A DNA stretch of 64,000 bases from positions 1,858,294-1,922,293 of the forward strand of contig NZ_OOHJ01000022.1 of NCBI RefSeq assembly GCF_900323885.1, in the 5' to 3' direction. The notes below the pieces were generated by a model that was not told where the DNA came from, did not search any database, and saw nothing but the letters and a program-made list of their open reading frames with translations. The position numbers were made by a program, and so were the translations under genes. Shown in pieces: positions 28,087 to 36,707 of this stretch. The DNA is from [Actinomadura] parvosata subsp. kistnae. GTDB taxonomy: Bacteria; Actinomycetota; Actinomycetes; Streptosporangiales; Streptosporangiaceae. Position 1 is the first letter of the stretch; each line of letters starts with the position of its first letter.

Positions 28087-29571
28087 ATGAACGCGCGTCC
28101 TGCTCTGAGGCAGAACGACTATTCACCAGTGGCGGCACCGCGGCTCGGCGCCTGGTCACCCGCCCTTTCCGTGAGCGTGGTGATACCCGCGCACGGCGGG
28201 CAGGACAAGCTCGACCTGACGCTCGCCGCGCTGGCCGCGCAGACGTACCCGGCGCACCTCATGGAGGTCCTGGTCGTCGACGACGGCAGCCGGCCGCCGA
28301 TCCGGCTGCCGGAGATCCGCCCGGCCGGCACCCGCCTCATCCGGGTCGAGGACGGCTGGGGCATCTCCAACGCCGTCAACACCGGCGCGAAGGCCGCCGA
28401 CGGCGAGATCATCCAGCGGCTCGACTCCGACATGGTGGCCTGCCGCGAGCACATCGAGGCGCTGGCCCGCTGGCACCACGTGACCGACTACCTGGTCACG
28501 ATCGGGATGAAGAAGTTCGTCGAGCCGCCGCACGTCACCCCCGAGCAGGTCTTCCGGGCGGGACACCTGGGAGAGCTGTTCGACCTCGACACCGCCGTGC
28601 CGAGCTCGACCGAGGCGACGATCGCCAAGACGGACGGGCTGCGCAAGAGCCGCAACCCGTACCACGTGTGCACGGGCCCGACCTTCGCCCTTCCCAGGGA
28701 GGTCTTCCACGCCGTGGGCGGGCTCGACCCGTCCGTGATCCGCGGCGAGGACACCGAGTTCTCCTACCGGCTGGCCATGCACGGGGTCGTCTTCGTGCCC
28801 GACATGGAGGCCCAGGCCGTGCACCTGGGGCTGCCGTCTCAGCACCGCGACCGGGAGCGGGCGGTGCGGGCCGTCGAGCCGTACCTGGCGCACCGGATCC
28901 CGCTGCGCCGGGACCTGCGCAAGGACCGGGGGCGACGGTGGCTGGTCCCGTACGTGGAGATCGTGCTCGACGTGACCGACACCAGCGAGTCGGTGGTGCG
29001 GCAGGCGGTGGCGGCGGCGCTGGATGGCAAGCTGCAGGACGTCGTGGTCACGCTCGTCGGGCCGTGGTCGCGGCTCTCACCCGAGCGGTTCGGCCTGTCC
29101 GACCCGTGCTTCGAGCTGCGGCTCATGCGCGACCTGTTCGGCAACGACGAGCGCATCCGCCTGATCGACGAGGCCGCCCCGACGCCCGCGCCGACCCCGT
29201 TCCGCTACCGGGGGCCGGTGGACGTGCCGCTGCACCGGGCCACGCTGGAGCGCATGATCGAGTCCGTCCAGAAGGACCTGACCGGCGTCCTGATCGTGGA
29301 TCTGCCGGACGGGCGCACGGCGCGGCTCGAACGCACCTCGGCCCTGGGGCGGGCCTGCCTGCTCACCTCGCCCGGCGACGACCTCGACGAGGTCGTCGCG
29401 GCCACGCACGGCATCCGGCACGAGCCGCCGGACCGGTTCTGGCCCGCGCCCACGCAGCCCGAGCCGGTCACCATCCCCGCTCCACCACCCGCCGCGCCGG
29501 TGCCCCTGGCGGTAGAGCCCGCGGAGACATCGCTCCTGCGCCGCCTGAAGTCGGCCCTCCGCCCCAACTGA
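28087..29571 (+). CDS. GT2-family glycosyltransferase, 'NDY' type (1)
   Basis: 494 residues from ATG 28087, eight bases after AGGGGG (an ATG at 28081 is also possible). The N-terminal GT-A domain shows LSVSVVIPAHGGQDKLDL, VVDDGS near 64-69 and the metal-binding RLDSDM at 111-116. Like three neighbours it begins with an N-D-Y motif (residues 10-12). The C-terminal third has no recognised fold, contains a Pro-rich stretch and ends in a short basic tail LLRRLKSALRPN. There is no membrane helix. It is transcribed divergently from thrC. The sugar donor and acceptor are unknown. Confidence 0.88.
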   Translation: MNARPALRQNDYSPVAAPRLGAWSPALSVSVVIPAHGGQDKLDLTLAALAAQTYPAHLMEVLVVDDGSRPPIRLPEIRPAGTRLIRVEDGWGISNAVNTGAKAADGEIIQRLDSDMVACREHIEALARWHHVTDYLVTIGMKKFVEPPHVTPEQVFRAGHLGELFDLDTAVPSSTEATIAKTDGLRKSRNPYHVCTGPTFALPREVFHAVGGLDPSVIRGEDTEFSYRLAMHGVVFVPDMEAQAVHLGLPSQHRDRERAVRAVEPYLAHRIPLRRDLRKDRGRRWLVPYVEIVLDVTDTSESVVRQAVAAALDGKLQDVVVTLVGPWSRLSPERFGLSDPCFELRLMRDLFGNDERIRLIDEAAPTPAPTPFRYRGPVDVPLHRATLERMIESVQKDLTGVLIVDLPDGRTARLERTSALGRACLLTSPGDDLDEVVAATHGIRHEPPDRFWPAPTQPEPVTIPAPPPAAPVPLAVEPAETSLLRRLKSALRPN

Positions 29572-29820
29572 CACCCCTGCCCCCCGGCTCACGGCCCTGC
29601 ACCACCTGAAGCCGCCCCCGCCGCTCGCACCCACAGGGAGTGCGGGGCGGGGAGTTGTGTGCGCGGGGGCGTGCTCTCGCTCGGCGTGCACGCTCGCGGG
29701 CGGCGCGCCTGTCCCCCACCGCCGCGGGCCGACGGCGGACCAGCCGCCCAGACGCGCTCGCGGGTCGGCCGCGCAGGCGCGCAGGCGCGCTCGCGGGTCG
29801 CCTGCGCGGGCGGGCGCGGG

Positions 29821-31449
29821 TCAGCCGCGCAGGCGTTTGCGCAGGGCGCGTTTCATGGTGGTCGAGACCAGGGTGCGCAGGCCCTGCTGGGCTCGGTTGG
29901 CGGCGGCGAGCTGGCGGCGGAGGGCGCCGACCTCGCGGCGCAGCTCCACGGTGGACTTGCGCCACCGCGCGGCCTCCTCGCGCCACTTGGTGACCTGCGC
30001 CCGCAACCGTTCGGCCTCCTTGGCCAGCCGGGCGGCCTCCTCCTGCGCCTCCATCCGTGCCCGGTACGCACCCCGCCGCCCCTGCGGGACCCCGGGCTCG
30101 GTGGTGAAGCCGTAGGTCTCGCCCTCGACCCACGTGACGCCGGACACCTCGTCCACCACGTCGTCCAGGTCCTCGCCGGGGTCGGCGACGATGCGGGCCC
30201 TGGCGAAGGCGGAGGCGCGTTCGAGCCGGGCCGACACCACGCCCTCGGCGTCGGATTCGTGGAGGAGGACGTTGACGAGGCCGAGCCCGTCGTCGCGGGC
30301 CAGGTCGAGCAGCCGGGCGAGGGTGTCCTCGCCGGGGGCCCAGCCGGCGGGCAGGTGGAGCACGAAGGGGACGGCGGGGTCCACGTCGGCGGTCTCGGCC
30401 AGGCGGACCCGGCCCTCGTGCCGGTAGTGGCCGTGGACGAGCACCAGCTCCAGGTTCGGGTCGCGGAGCGGGGCGCGGGGGTCGCGGTCGAGCGTGGCCC
30501 AGGGGCCGGTGAGCAGCACCGACACGTCGGGCACGGTGCCGGCGAGCACGGCGTCCACGGTCGTGCGCACGGCGTCGTAGCCGCGCGTGCCGTCCACGAC
30601 GACGGTGACGTACGGGACCTTCCACTGCCGCCCGGGATGCCCCCTGAGCCAGCGGTAGGCCGGGATGCGGTCGGCGACGAACGCGTGGCTGACCCGGTCG
30701 ATGGGCTGCTTGTCGCGCATGCGCATCGTCGGCCCGAGGTGGTAGGCGCGGGCGGCGGGCTCGGGGACGAAGACGGCGCCCGCCTGCGCGAGCCGGTAGC
30801 CCATCTCGGTGTCCTGGCCGAGGATCAGCTCCTCGTCCATGGGCCCGGCGGCCTCGACGAGCCGGGCGCTGACCGAGGTGGCGCCGCCGACGTGCAGGCT
30901 GAAGGGCCGCTGCGGGTTGTCGGTGAGGCCGCCGGTGCGCTCGACCAGGTCGACGATCCAGGTGTGCGGCTCGGCCGGCTCGAAGTGTTTCTCCAGGTCG
31001 TCGGGCAGCTCGTCGGGCAGCTCGGCGGTGGTGAAGCGCAGGTAGCCGGTGACGACGAGGTACGGGGCGGCGTGGTGCCAGCGCATGTGGGCCTCGATCG
31101 CGCCGGGGGTGAGCACCACGTCGGAGTCGAGCCAGTGGATGACGTCGCCGGTGGCCCGCGCCAGGCCGGCGTTGCGGGCGGCGGCGCGGCCCGGCCGCTC
31201 GCAGCGAACAAGCTTGGCGGAGGTGCCGCCGGGCAGCCGCAGCGGCGGGGTGCTGCCGTTGTCGACGACGATGATCTCGGTCAGCTCCGCCGGGTACGTC
31301 TGCCTGGCCAGCGCCGCGAGCACCAGGTCGAGCTTGTCCTGCCCGCCGTAGGCGGGGATGACGACGCTGACCGTGAGCCGGGGCGTGAGGTGGTCGTCGG
31401 GGGCGAGCACCCGGTAGTCGTTCCCGCGCACCCTGCCGCGTACGGTCAT
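29821..31449 (-). CDS. GT2-family glycosyltransferase, 'NDY' type (2), coiled-coil tail
   Basis: 542 residues from the ATG at 31449 that overlaps the preceding stop (ATGA). GT-A landmarks are LTVSVVIPAYGGQDKLDL, VVDNGS (62-67) and HWLDSDVVL with DSD at 108-110. NDY is at residues 10-12. The last 80 residues form a charged coiled coil (EEAARLAKEAERLRAQVTKW) followed by a basic tail MKRALRKRLRG. It lies downstream of, and is coupled to, the DDDDWYGP-type enzyme. It is a paralogue of the genes at 28087, 33205 and 36704. Confidence 0.88.
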   Translation of the reverse strand: MTVRGRVRGNDYRVLAPDDHLTPRLTVSVVIPAYGGQDKLDLVLAALARQTYPAELTEIIVVDNGSTPPLRLPGGTSAKLVRCERPGRAAARNAGLARATGDVIHWLDSDVVLTPGAIEAHMRWHHAAPYLVVTGYLRFTTAELPDELPDDLEKHFEPAEPHTWIVDLVERTGGLTDNPQRPFSLHVGGATSVSARLVEAAGPMDEELILGQDTEMGYRLAQAGAVFVPEPAARAYHLGPTMRMRDKQPIDRVSHAFVADRIPAYRWLRGHPGRQWKVPYVTVVVDGTRGYDAVRTTVDAVLAGTVPDVSVLLTGPWATLDRDPRAPLRDPNLELVLVHGHYRHEGRVRLAETADVDPAVPFVLHLPAGWAPGEDTLARLLDLARDDGLGLVNVLLHESDAEGVVSARLERASAFARARIVADPGEDLDDVVDEVSGVTWVEGETYGFTTEPGVPQGRRGAYRARMEAQEEAARLAKEAERLRAQVTKWREEAARWRKSTVELRREVGALRRQLAAANRAQQGLRTLVSTTMKRALRKRLRG

Positions 31450-32519
31450 GCGGCTTCCATCAGCAGGCTCGGGCGGAAGCCGCGCCACTGGTTCACGGCC
31501 ACCTTGAGGAAGTGGGCCAGCGGGAGCTGCCAGGTGTGGTCGGCGCTGAGCCCGCGGCGCAGGACGTATCCGAGCCCGTGCGTCCGGTAGACGCGCGCGC
31601 CCGCCTTTTGCGCCGCCTTCAAGAATTCGAGATCTACCGCTCGCGGCAATCCAGGAAATCCGCCTATTTCCTGAAATTTGGCTCTCGATACCATGATCGT
31701 GCCACCGGCTACATGATCGGCCCAGACCTCGCTCGGATAACTCGCCCCGCTCGCGAACGTCGTCCGCCGCACCGTCGCCTTCAACGGCTCCAGGTAGAAG
31801 AACTCGGCCGTGGTGCCCACCACGTCGGCCGCGCTGTACGACATCGCCATGAACAGGTCGGCCAGATGGCGGGGGCCGTACCAGTCGTCGTCATCCCATT
31901 TCGCCAGATAGTCGCCGCTCGCCAGGGCCGCGGCCCGGTTCAGCACCTCGCCGAACGGCACGGCCGCGTCGGCCTCGGCCCATCGCACGGGCAGCGAGCA
32001 GGAGGCGACCGCCTCGCGTACCTGCTCGTGCCACACCCCGTGCAGGCCGAGCAGCACCTCCGCGCGGACGTCCCGCTGGCGCTCCATCTGGGCGAGGGCC
32101 TGGCCGACGAGGGCGGGCCGCTTGGTCGCCATGATGATGCTCACGTGCGGGGCGGTGACGGGGTGGGCGAGGCGGCGCAGCCGTACGCTGTGCTCCTCCC
32201 GGCGCAGGTCGGCCAGCGAGCGCGTGGTGCCGTCGGCGGCGTGGCCGAGCCAGTCGCGGTCGGTGAGCAGGGCGGCGAGGTCGTCCGGCACCCACGGCGG
32301 CGCGTGATCGGCCGTCAGCGGCACCCCGGCGGCGGCGGGCGCCATCAGCCCGTCGAGCGGCACCGGCCGGTCCGGCCACTCGATCTCCAGGCCCCGCAGC
32401 GGGCGCAGCGCGGCCACGTCGAGCGGCTGGCCGTCCACGGCCCAGCCGGTGTCGGCCCAATGCAGGCGGGCCAGCCCCTTCTCCGGCGTACGCGTGAAGC
32501 CGCAAGGGGTGACGGACAT
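31446..32519 (-). CDS. GT2-family glycosyltransferase, 'DDDDWYGP' type (1)
   Basis: 357 residues. The first 110 residues are unassigned; LRREEHSVRLRRLAHP leads into a GT-A domain with VSIIMATKRPALVGQAL and the metal-binding aspartates D209-212 in KWDDDDWYGPRHLADLF. The ending QWRGFRPSLLM is shared with the 34704 gene. A DHVAGGTIMVSRAKFQEIGG segment is also conserved between them. It is the first gene of a two-gene unit divergent from 32771. The substrate is unknown. Confidence 0.87.
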   Translation of the reverse strand: MSVTPCGFTRTPEKGLARLHWADTGWAVDGQPLDVAALRPLRGLEIEWPDRPVPLDGLMAPAAAGVPLTADHAPPWVPDDLAALLTDRDWLGHAADGTTRSLADLRREEHSVRLRRLAHPVTAPHVSIIMATKRPALVGQALAQMERQRDVRAEVLLGLHGVWHEQVREAVASCSLPVRWAEADAAVPFGEVLNRAAALASGDYLAKWDDDDWYGPRHLADLFMAMSYSAADVVGTTAEFFYLEPLKATVRRTTFASGASYPSEVWADHVAGGTIMVSRAKFQEIGGFPGLPRAVDLEFLKAAQKAGARVYRTHGLGYVLRRGLSADHTWQLPLAHFLKVAVNQWRGFRPSLLMEAA

Positions 32520-32770
32520 GGGTGATCCTGCTCCTTGACCGTTTCGAGAGGTGATCGGCGCCTACCTTACGCCCGTTTTACTGGCGAGTAGACGCGCATG
32601 CCAGATTCGGCAGGAGAGGTGATGCAGGTCCTGAGGCTGATGATTGGCTGGGAACCTTTGAGAACTTATGGCACGGTGGTGTCCCATGTTGATTAAGGTG
32701 TCAATACTCCCCTGATGTCCGTGAAGCCTCCGATGTCCTGCATGTTGTGACCCACGAAAGGTAAGCGCGG
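32520..32770. other. Divergent promoter region of the glycosyltransferase island
   Basis: 251 bases between the start codons of the two divergent units, less GC-rich than the surroundings in places (for example TGTTGATTAAGGTGTCAATAC at 32687-32707). It must contain both promoters, but no box pair is convincing enough to name. Confidence 0.5.
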
Positions 32771-33208
32771 ATGCTCTCGCCCCGCCGACTGGCGACGACC
32801 GCCGCACCCCTCGCAGCGCTGGCCCTCGGCGTGCTGGCGCTTCTCGTACTCGCCGACCTGATCACGCTCGGCGCCGCCGCGGCCGCCACGGCGTTCATGA
32901 TCTCGCTGGCCGCGCTCGCCCTGCTCCTCCTCACCGTGCGCCGCATCGACGGCAAGGCGCACCGCATCGACCTGCGGATCAAGAAGCACGAGGCCGAGCT
33001 GGCCAGGACCACCGCCGCGCTGAAGACCATCGAGACCAGGCTCGACGTGCTCGTGCAGGCCGTCGAGGACTCCGCCGCGCGGCGCGCCGACGACCTCGGC
33101 GCCATCCTGGCCTCGCTCGGCGAGGACCGCGTCAACGCCATGGCCCGCGCCCGCGAGGTGGAGGAGCTGCGCGAGGAGGTCAGAGCACTGGCGAAGGGCC
33201 GCGTATGA
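32771..33208 (+). CDS. Small membrane protein with coiled coil, first gene of glycosyltransferase operon
   Basis: 145 residues with two adjacent hydrophobic segments (LAALALGVLALLVLADLITL and AATAFMISLAALALLLLTV), then a charged heptad-like region to the C-terminus (KKHEAELARTTAALKTIE, REVEELREEVRALAKG). The likely topology is a membrane hairpin with a cytoplasmic coiled coil. The stop overlaps the start of the next glycosyltransferase (ATGA). It might dock the coiled-coil glycosyltransferases to the membrane; that is inference from shared architecture. No named family is recognised. Confidence 0.75.
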   Translation: MLSPRRLATTAAPLAALALGVLALLVLADLITLGAAAAATAFMISLAALALLLLTVRRIDGKAHRIDLRIKKHEAELARTTAALKTIETRLDVLVQAVEDSAARRADDLGAILASLGEDRVNAMARAREVEELREEVRALAKGRV

Positions 33209-34707
33209 CCCGGATCAGGCACAACGACTACGGCGTGCTGCGCCCGCCCGAGCCCGGCACGTGGCGGCCCACGCTGAAGGTGTCGGTCGTCATCCCCGCC
33301 TACGCCTGCCAGGAAGCGCTCGACCGCACGGTGCCGGCGCTCGCCCGGCAGACGTACCCGGCCGAACTGGTCGAGGTGATCGTCGCCGACGACGGCAGCG
33401 AGCCGCCGCTGCACGTGCCCGGGGCGCGGGTCGTCCGGGTGGGCGACGGGTGGGGGCGCGGCGCGGCCCGGCAGGCCGGGCAGCTCGCGGCCGGCGGCGA
33501 CGTGATCCACTGGCTGGACTCCGACATGATCCTCGCCGACGACCACATCGAGGCGCACATGCGCTGGCACCACCTCATCGACTACGCGGTGGTGATCGGC
33601 GAGACGAGGTTCGTGGACGCGCCGGGCGAGGAGGGCGTCCAGAGCGCGTACACCAAGAAGATCCTCGACTCCACCGACCGGCTCAGGAACGCGGGCAGCA
33701 GCCCCTACCTGCTGCACACCGGCGCCTCCACCTCCGTCCGCACGGACCTGCTGCGCGCGGCGGGCGGCGTGAACGCCGCCCTGAACATGGCCGAGGACAC
33801 CGAGCTCGGCTACCGGCTGGCCCAGGCGGGCGCCGTCTTCATCCCCGACGCCGACGCCAGGGCCTGGCACCTCGGGCCCTCCACCGTGATGCTGCGCGAG
33901 AAGGAGGTGCACCGGCACAACTGGTCCTACCTGGGCGACCACCTGCCCGATCTGCGCTGGCTGCGCTCGCATCCGCGCCGCCACTGGCTGGTGCCGTACG
34001 TGCGGGTCGCGGTGAACGCCACCACGTACGAGGAGACGCGCGCCAGCGTGGACTCGGCGCTGGCCGGCACGCTCTCCGACGCGGCGGTCACCCTCGTCGG
34101 GCCCTGGGGCAAGCTGACCGGCGAGCGGCGCTCGAACCTCGACGACCCCCTCCTCGACCTGCGGCTCCTGCACAACCTGTACGCGCACGAGCCGCGCGTC
34201 GAGTTCACGGAGAGCGCACCCGGCTCGGCCGCGCCCGCGCCCTTCCTGCTCACGCTGCCCGCCGGATGGGTGCTGGGCGCCGGCACGCTCGCCGGGCTCG
34301 TCCGGCACGCCGAGCGCGACCTGCTCGGCCTGGTCAGCGTGGCGCTCGCGGAGGGCCCCGACGGGGTCGTGGCCGCCCGGCTGGAGCGCACGGCCGCGTT
34401 CGCGCGCGCCGCGCTCTTCCCCGGCGCGGCCGACGACCTGGTGGACGAGATGTTCGGGTCCGAGTGGGTCAGCGGCGCCGAGCACGGCATCGTGCCCGCC
34501 TCGGAGGCCGAGCCGCTGGGCGGGGATCCCGCCAAGTGGCGGGCGCTGGCCGGGGAGCGGCTGGCCGAGATCAGGAAGCTGAAGGCCGAGGTGGAGCGGC
34601 TGACCGCCGAGGTCGAACGGCTCAGTGAGGCACCCCGTGAGCCCGTCGAGCAGGAGCCGCGCGGGCCGCTGAACTCGATCATGCGGCATCTCAGGAGCGC
34701 CGGATGA
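33205..34707 (+). CDS. GT2-family glycosyltransferase, 'NDY' type (3)
   Basis: 500 residues. NDY lies at 7-9, with LKVSVVIPAYACQEALD, ADDGS (61-65) and HWLDSDMIL (DSD 105-107). HTGASTSVRTDLLRAAGG and EDTELGYRLAQAGAVF are conserved in all four NDY proteins. A short coiled coil near the C-terminus (LAEIRKLKAEVERLTAEVER) ends in a basic tail MRHLRSAG. It overlaps both neighbours by four bases (ATGA), so the four-gene operon is translated in a coupled way. Confidence 0.88.
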   Translation: MTRIRHNDYGVLRPPEPGTWRPTLKVSVVIPAYACQEALDRTVPALARQTYPAELVEVIVADDGSEPPLHVPGARVVRVGDGWGRGAARQAGQLAAGGDVIHWLDSDMILADDHIEAHMRWHHLIDYAVVIGETRFVDAPGEEGVQSAYTKKILDSTDRLRNAGSSPYLLHTGASTSVRTDLLRAAGGVNAALNMAEDTELGYRLAQAGAVFIPDADARAWHLGPSTVMLREKEVHRHNWSYLGDHLPDLRWLRSHPRRHWLVPYVRVAVNATTYEETRASVDSALAGTLSDAAVTLVGPWGKLTGERRSNLDDPLLDLRLLHNLYAHEPRVEFTESAPGSAAPAPFLLTLPAGWVLGAGTLAGLVRHAERDLLGLVSVALAEGPDGVVAARLERTAAFARAALFPGAADDLVDEMFGSEWVSGAEHGIVPASEAEPLGGDPAKWRALAGERLAEIRKLKAEVERLTAEVERLSEAPREPVEQEPRGPLNSIMRHLRSAG

Positions 34708-36707
34708 TCGAGCGGTTGCTGGCCGAGCTGCCCGATGCCCGGGTGTTCCTCGCCGGGATCGACGCCGGAGACCACGTGAGCGGCCGTGACGGCGCCGCGG
34801 ACCGTCTCTTGGGCCGTGACGGCGCCGTGGACCGTCTCTCCGGCCGGGACGGGGTCGTGGACCTGGACCGGCACCTGCTGGAGCCGCCCGCCGAGCCCGA
34901 GCGCGTCCAGGACGTGCTCGTGCTCGCCAGGACGCCGGCCGACGTGCGCAGGGTCGCCACCCTGCACAAGCTGCTGCCGCAGGCCGAGCGGGTGGTCGTC
35001 GCCGTGCTCGACACGCCGCCCGCGCACCCCGCGCCCGTCCCCACGCCCACCCCCGCGCACCGGTGGCGGGCGCTCGCGGACCTGCGGGTGTACCAGCCGA
35101 AGAGCAGGGTCTGGGTGGTGGACGCGCGGTTCTCCGCCGCCACGCCCGCCGGACGTACGGTGACGGCCGTGGCCAGGGCGTTCGCCGGGCACCGCCTCGA
35201 CGTGATCGCGGCCCCGGCGGCGGCGATCGCGGGCGTCGGCGCGGCCGACTGGCGGCCGGGCGATCCGAACGCGACGCCCGCCGAGGTGAGCGGGCCCGTC
35301 CCGGAGCGGGTGGGCGCCCCCGGCGGCGACGTGGTGCTGCGCACGATCACGGCGGACGCACTGACCCCCTCAGGTGACGCCGCCACGACCCCAAGGACCG
35401 GGGAGCGCGGCTGGGCCGGCGACGAGACGCCCGTCGAGCGGCCCGCGCTGGAGGCCGTGAGCTGGGAACGGCTCGGCCGGCCCGGCATGGCGGACTCCCC
35501 CCTCGCCGACCCCGACGTGCTCGCCGAGCCCTCCATGATCCCGCCCGTGGACGAACGGCTGGTCAACCCCCAGGGCTTCGTCACCACGCCGTCGCGCGGC
35601 ACAGCGTCTCTGGAGGAGCGTGACGGTCGCTGGTCGGTGGTGCTGGACGGCAAGGTCGTCACCTCGTTCGCCGAGTCCGGCGGCGTCACCGACGCCGACG
35701 TGGCCAGGCTGCGCCAGATCAGGAGCGTCGAGGTGGACTGGCGGCACGCCCACAGCGGCCCGCTGGCCGCCGTGCGGGTGCTGGCCGGGCTGAGCGCCGC
35801 CGGGGTGCCGCTGGTGGCGCGGGCGGTGCCGCGCTGGGCGGGCGCGCTCGGCGACGAGCTCGTGAACCTGCTCACCCGCGCCCCCGACCTGTCGGACGAC
35901 CTGCGGCGCGAGGAGCACAGCATCCGCCTGCGCCGCGCCGCGCTGCGTACCCACGGCGTGGCCGCCCGGTGGGAGCAGCTCGGCGCGCCCGCCCCCGCTC
36001 CCCCGCTCACGTCGGTGCTGCTGGCCACCCGCCGTACGGACATGGTGGCGTTCGCGCTCTGCCAGATCGCCCGCCAGCGCGGCGCCCCGCTGGAGGTGAT
36101 CCTCGCCCTGCACGGCGTGCCCCAGGGGCATCCGGACGTGGCCGCCGCGATCGCCGCCTTCGACGGGCCGCTGACCGTCTTCGAGGCCGACCGGCGTGCC
36201 GTGTTCGGCGAGGTGCTGAACCTGGCCGCCGCCAGGGCCTCCGGGTCGTTCCTGCTCAAGATGGACGACGACGACTGGTACGGGCCGGACTTCCTCGCCG
36301 ACCTGCTGCTCGCGCACTCCTACTCGGGGGCGCAGGTCGTCGGCACGGTGCCCGAGTTCGTCTACCTGTCCTCCATCGACGTCACCGTGCACCGGCAGCA
36401 GGTCACCGAGCAGATCACCAGCTTCGTGGCCGGCGGGACGATCCTCGTCGAGCGGTCGGCGTTCCAGGCGGTGGGCGGGTTCAGGCCGCTGCCGCGCTCG
36501 GTGGACACGCAGTTCCAGGAGGCGCTCCAGGCCGCCGGCGGGCAGATCTACCGCACGCACGGGCTCGGGTACATCCTGCGCAGAGGCCCCGCGGCCCACC
36601 ACACCTGGCAGGAGCCCATCGGGACGTTCCTGCAGCGCAACCGGCGCCAGTGGCGCGGCTTCCGCCCCAACGCCCTGATGGCCCTCGACGGAAGCCCCCT
36701 CCCATGA
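34704..36707 (+). CDS. GT2-family glycosyltransferase, 'DDDDWYGP' type (2), long N-terminal extension
   Basis: 667 residues. The N-terminal 400 residues have no recognised domain and begin with three 10-residue repeats (GRDGAADRLL, GRDGAVDRLS, GRDGVVDLDR). Then LRREEHSIRLRR introduces a GT-A domain with TSVLLATRRTDMVAFAL and D521-524 in LKMDDDDWYGPDFLADLL. The ending RQWRGFRPNALMA matches the 31446 gene, so the C-terminal half is a paralogue of that protein. ATGA overlaps occur at both ends. Confidence 0.86.
   Translation: MIERLLAELPDARVFLAGIDAGDHVSGRDGAADRLLGRDGAVDRLSGRDGVVDLDRHLLEPPAEPERVQDVLVLARTPADVRRVATLHKLLPQAERVVVAVLDTPPAHPAPVPTPTPAHRWRALADLRVYQPKSRVWVVDARFSAATPAGRTVTAVARAFAGHRLDVIAAPAAAIAGVGAADWRPGDPNATPAEVSGPVPERVGAPGGDVVLRTITADALTPSGDAATTPRTGERGWAGDETPVERPALEAVSWERLGRPGMADSPLADPDVLAEPSMIPPVDERLVNPQGFVTTPSRGTASLEERDGRWSVVLDGKVVTSFAESGGVTDADVARLRQIRSVEVDWRHAHSGPLAAVRVLAGLSAAGVPLVARAVPRWAGALGDELVNLLTRAPDLSDDLRREEHSIRLRRAALRTHGVAARWEQLGAPAPAPPLTSVLLATRRTDMVAFALCQIARQRGAPLEVILALHGVPQGHPDVAAAIAAFDGPLTVFEADRRAVFGEVLNLAAARASGSFLLKMDDDDWYGPDFLADLLLAHSYSGAQVVGTVPEFVYLSSIDVTVHRQQVTEQITSFVAGGTILVERSAFQAVGGFRPLPRSVDTQFQEALQAAGGQIYRTHGLGYILRRGPAAHHTWQEPIGTFLQRNRRQWRGFRPNALMALDGSPLP
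34782..34871 (+). repeat. 30-bp coding tandem repeat, 3 units
   Basis: Units begin GGCCGTGACGGCGCCG at 34782 and 34812 and the variant GGCCGGGACGGGG at 34842. They encode GRDGA-DRL decapeptides near the N-terminus of the glycosyltransferase. Confidence 0.85.
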
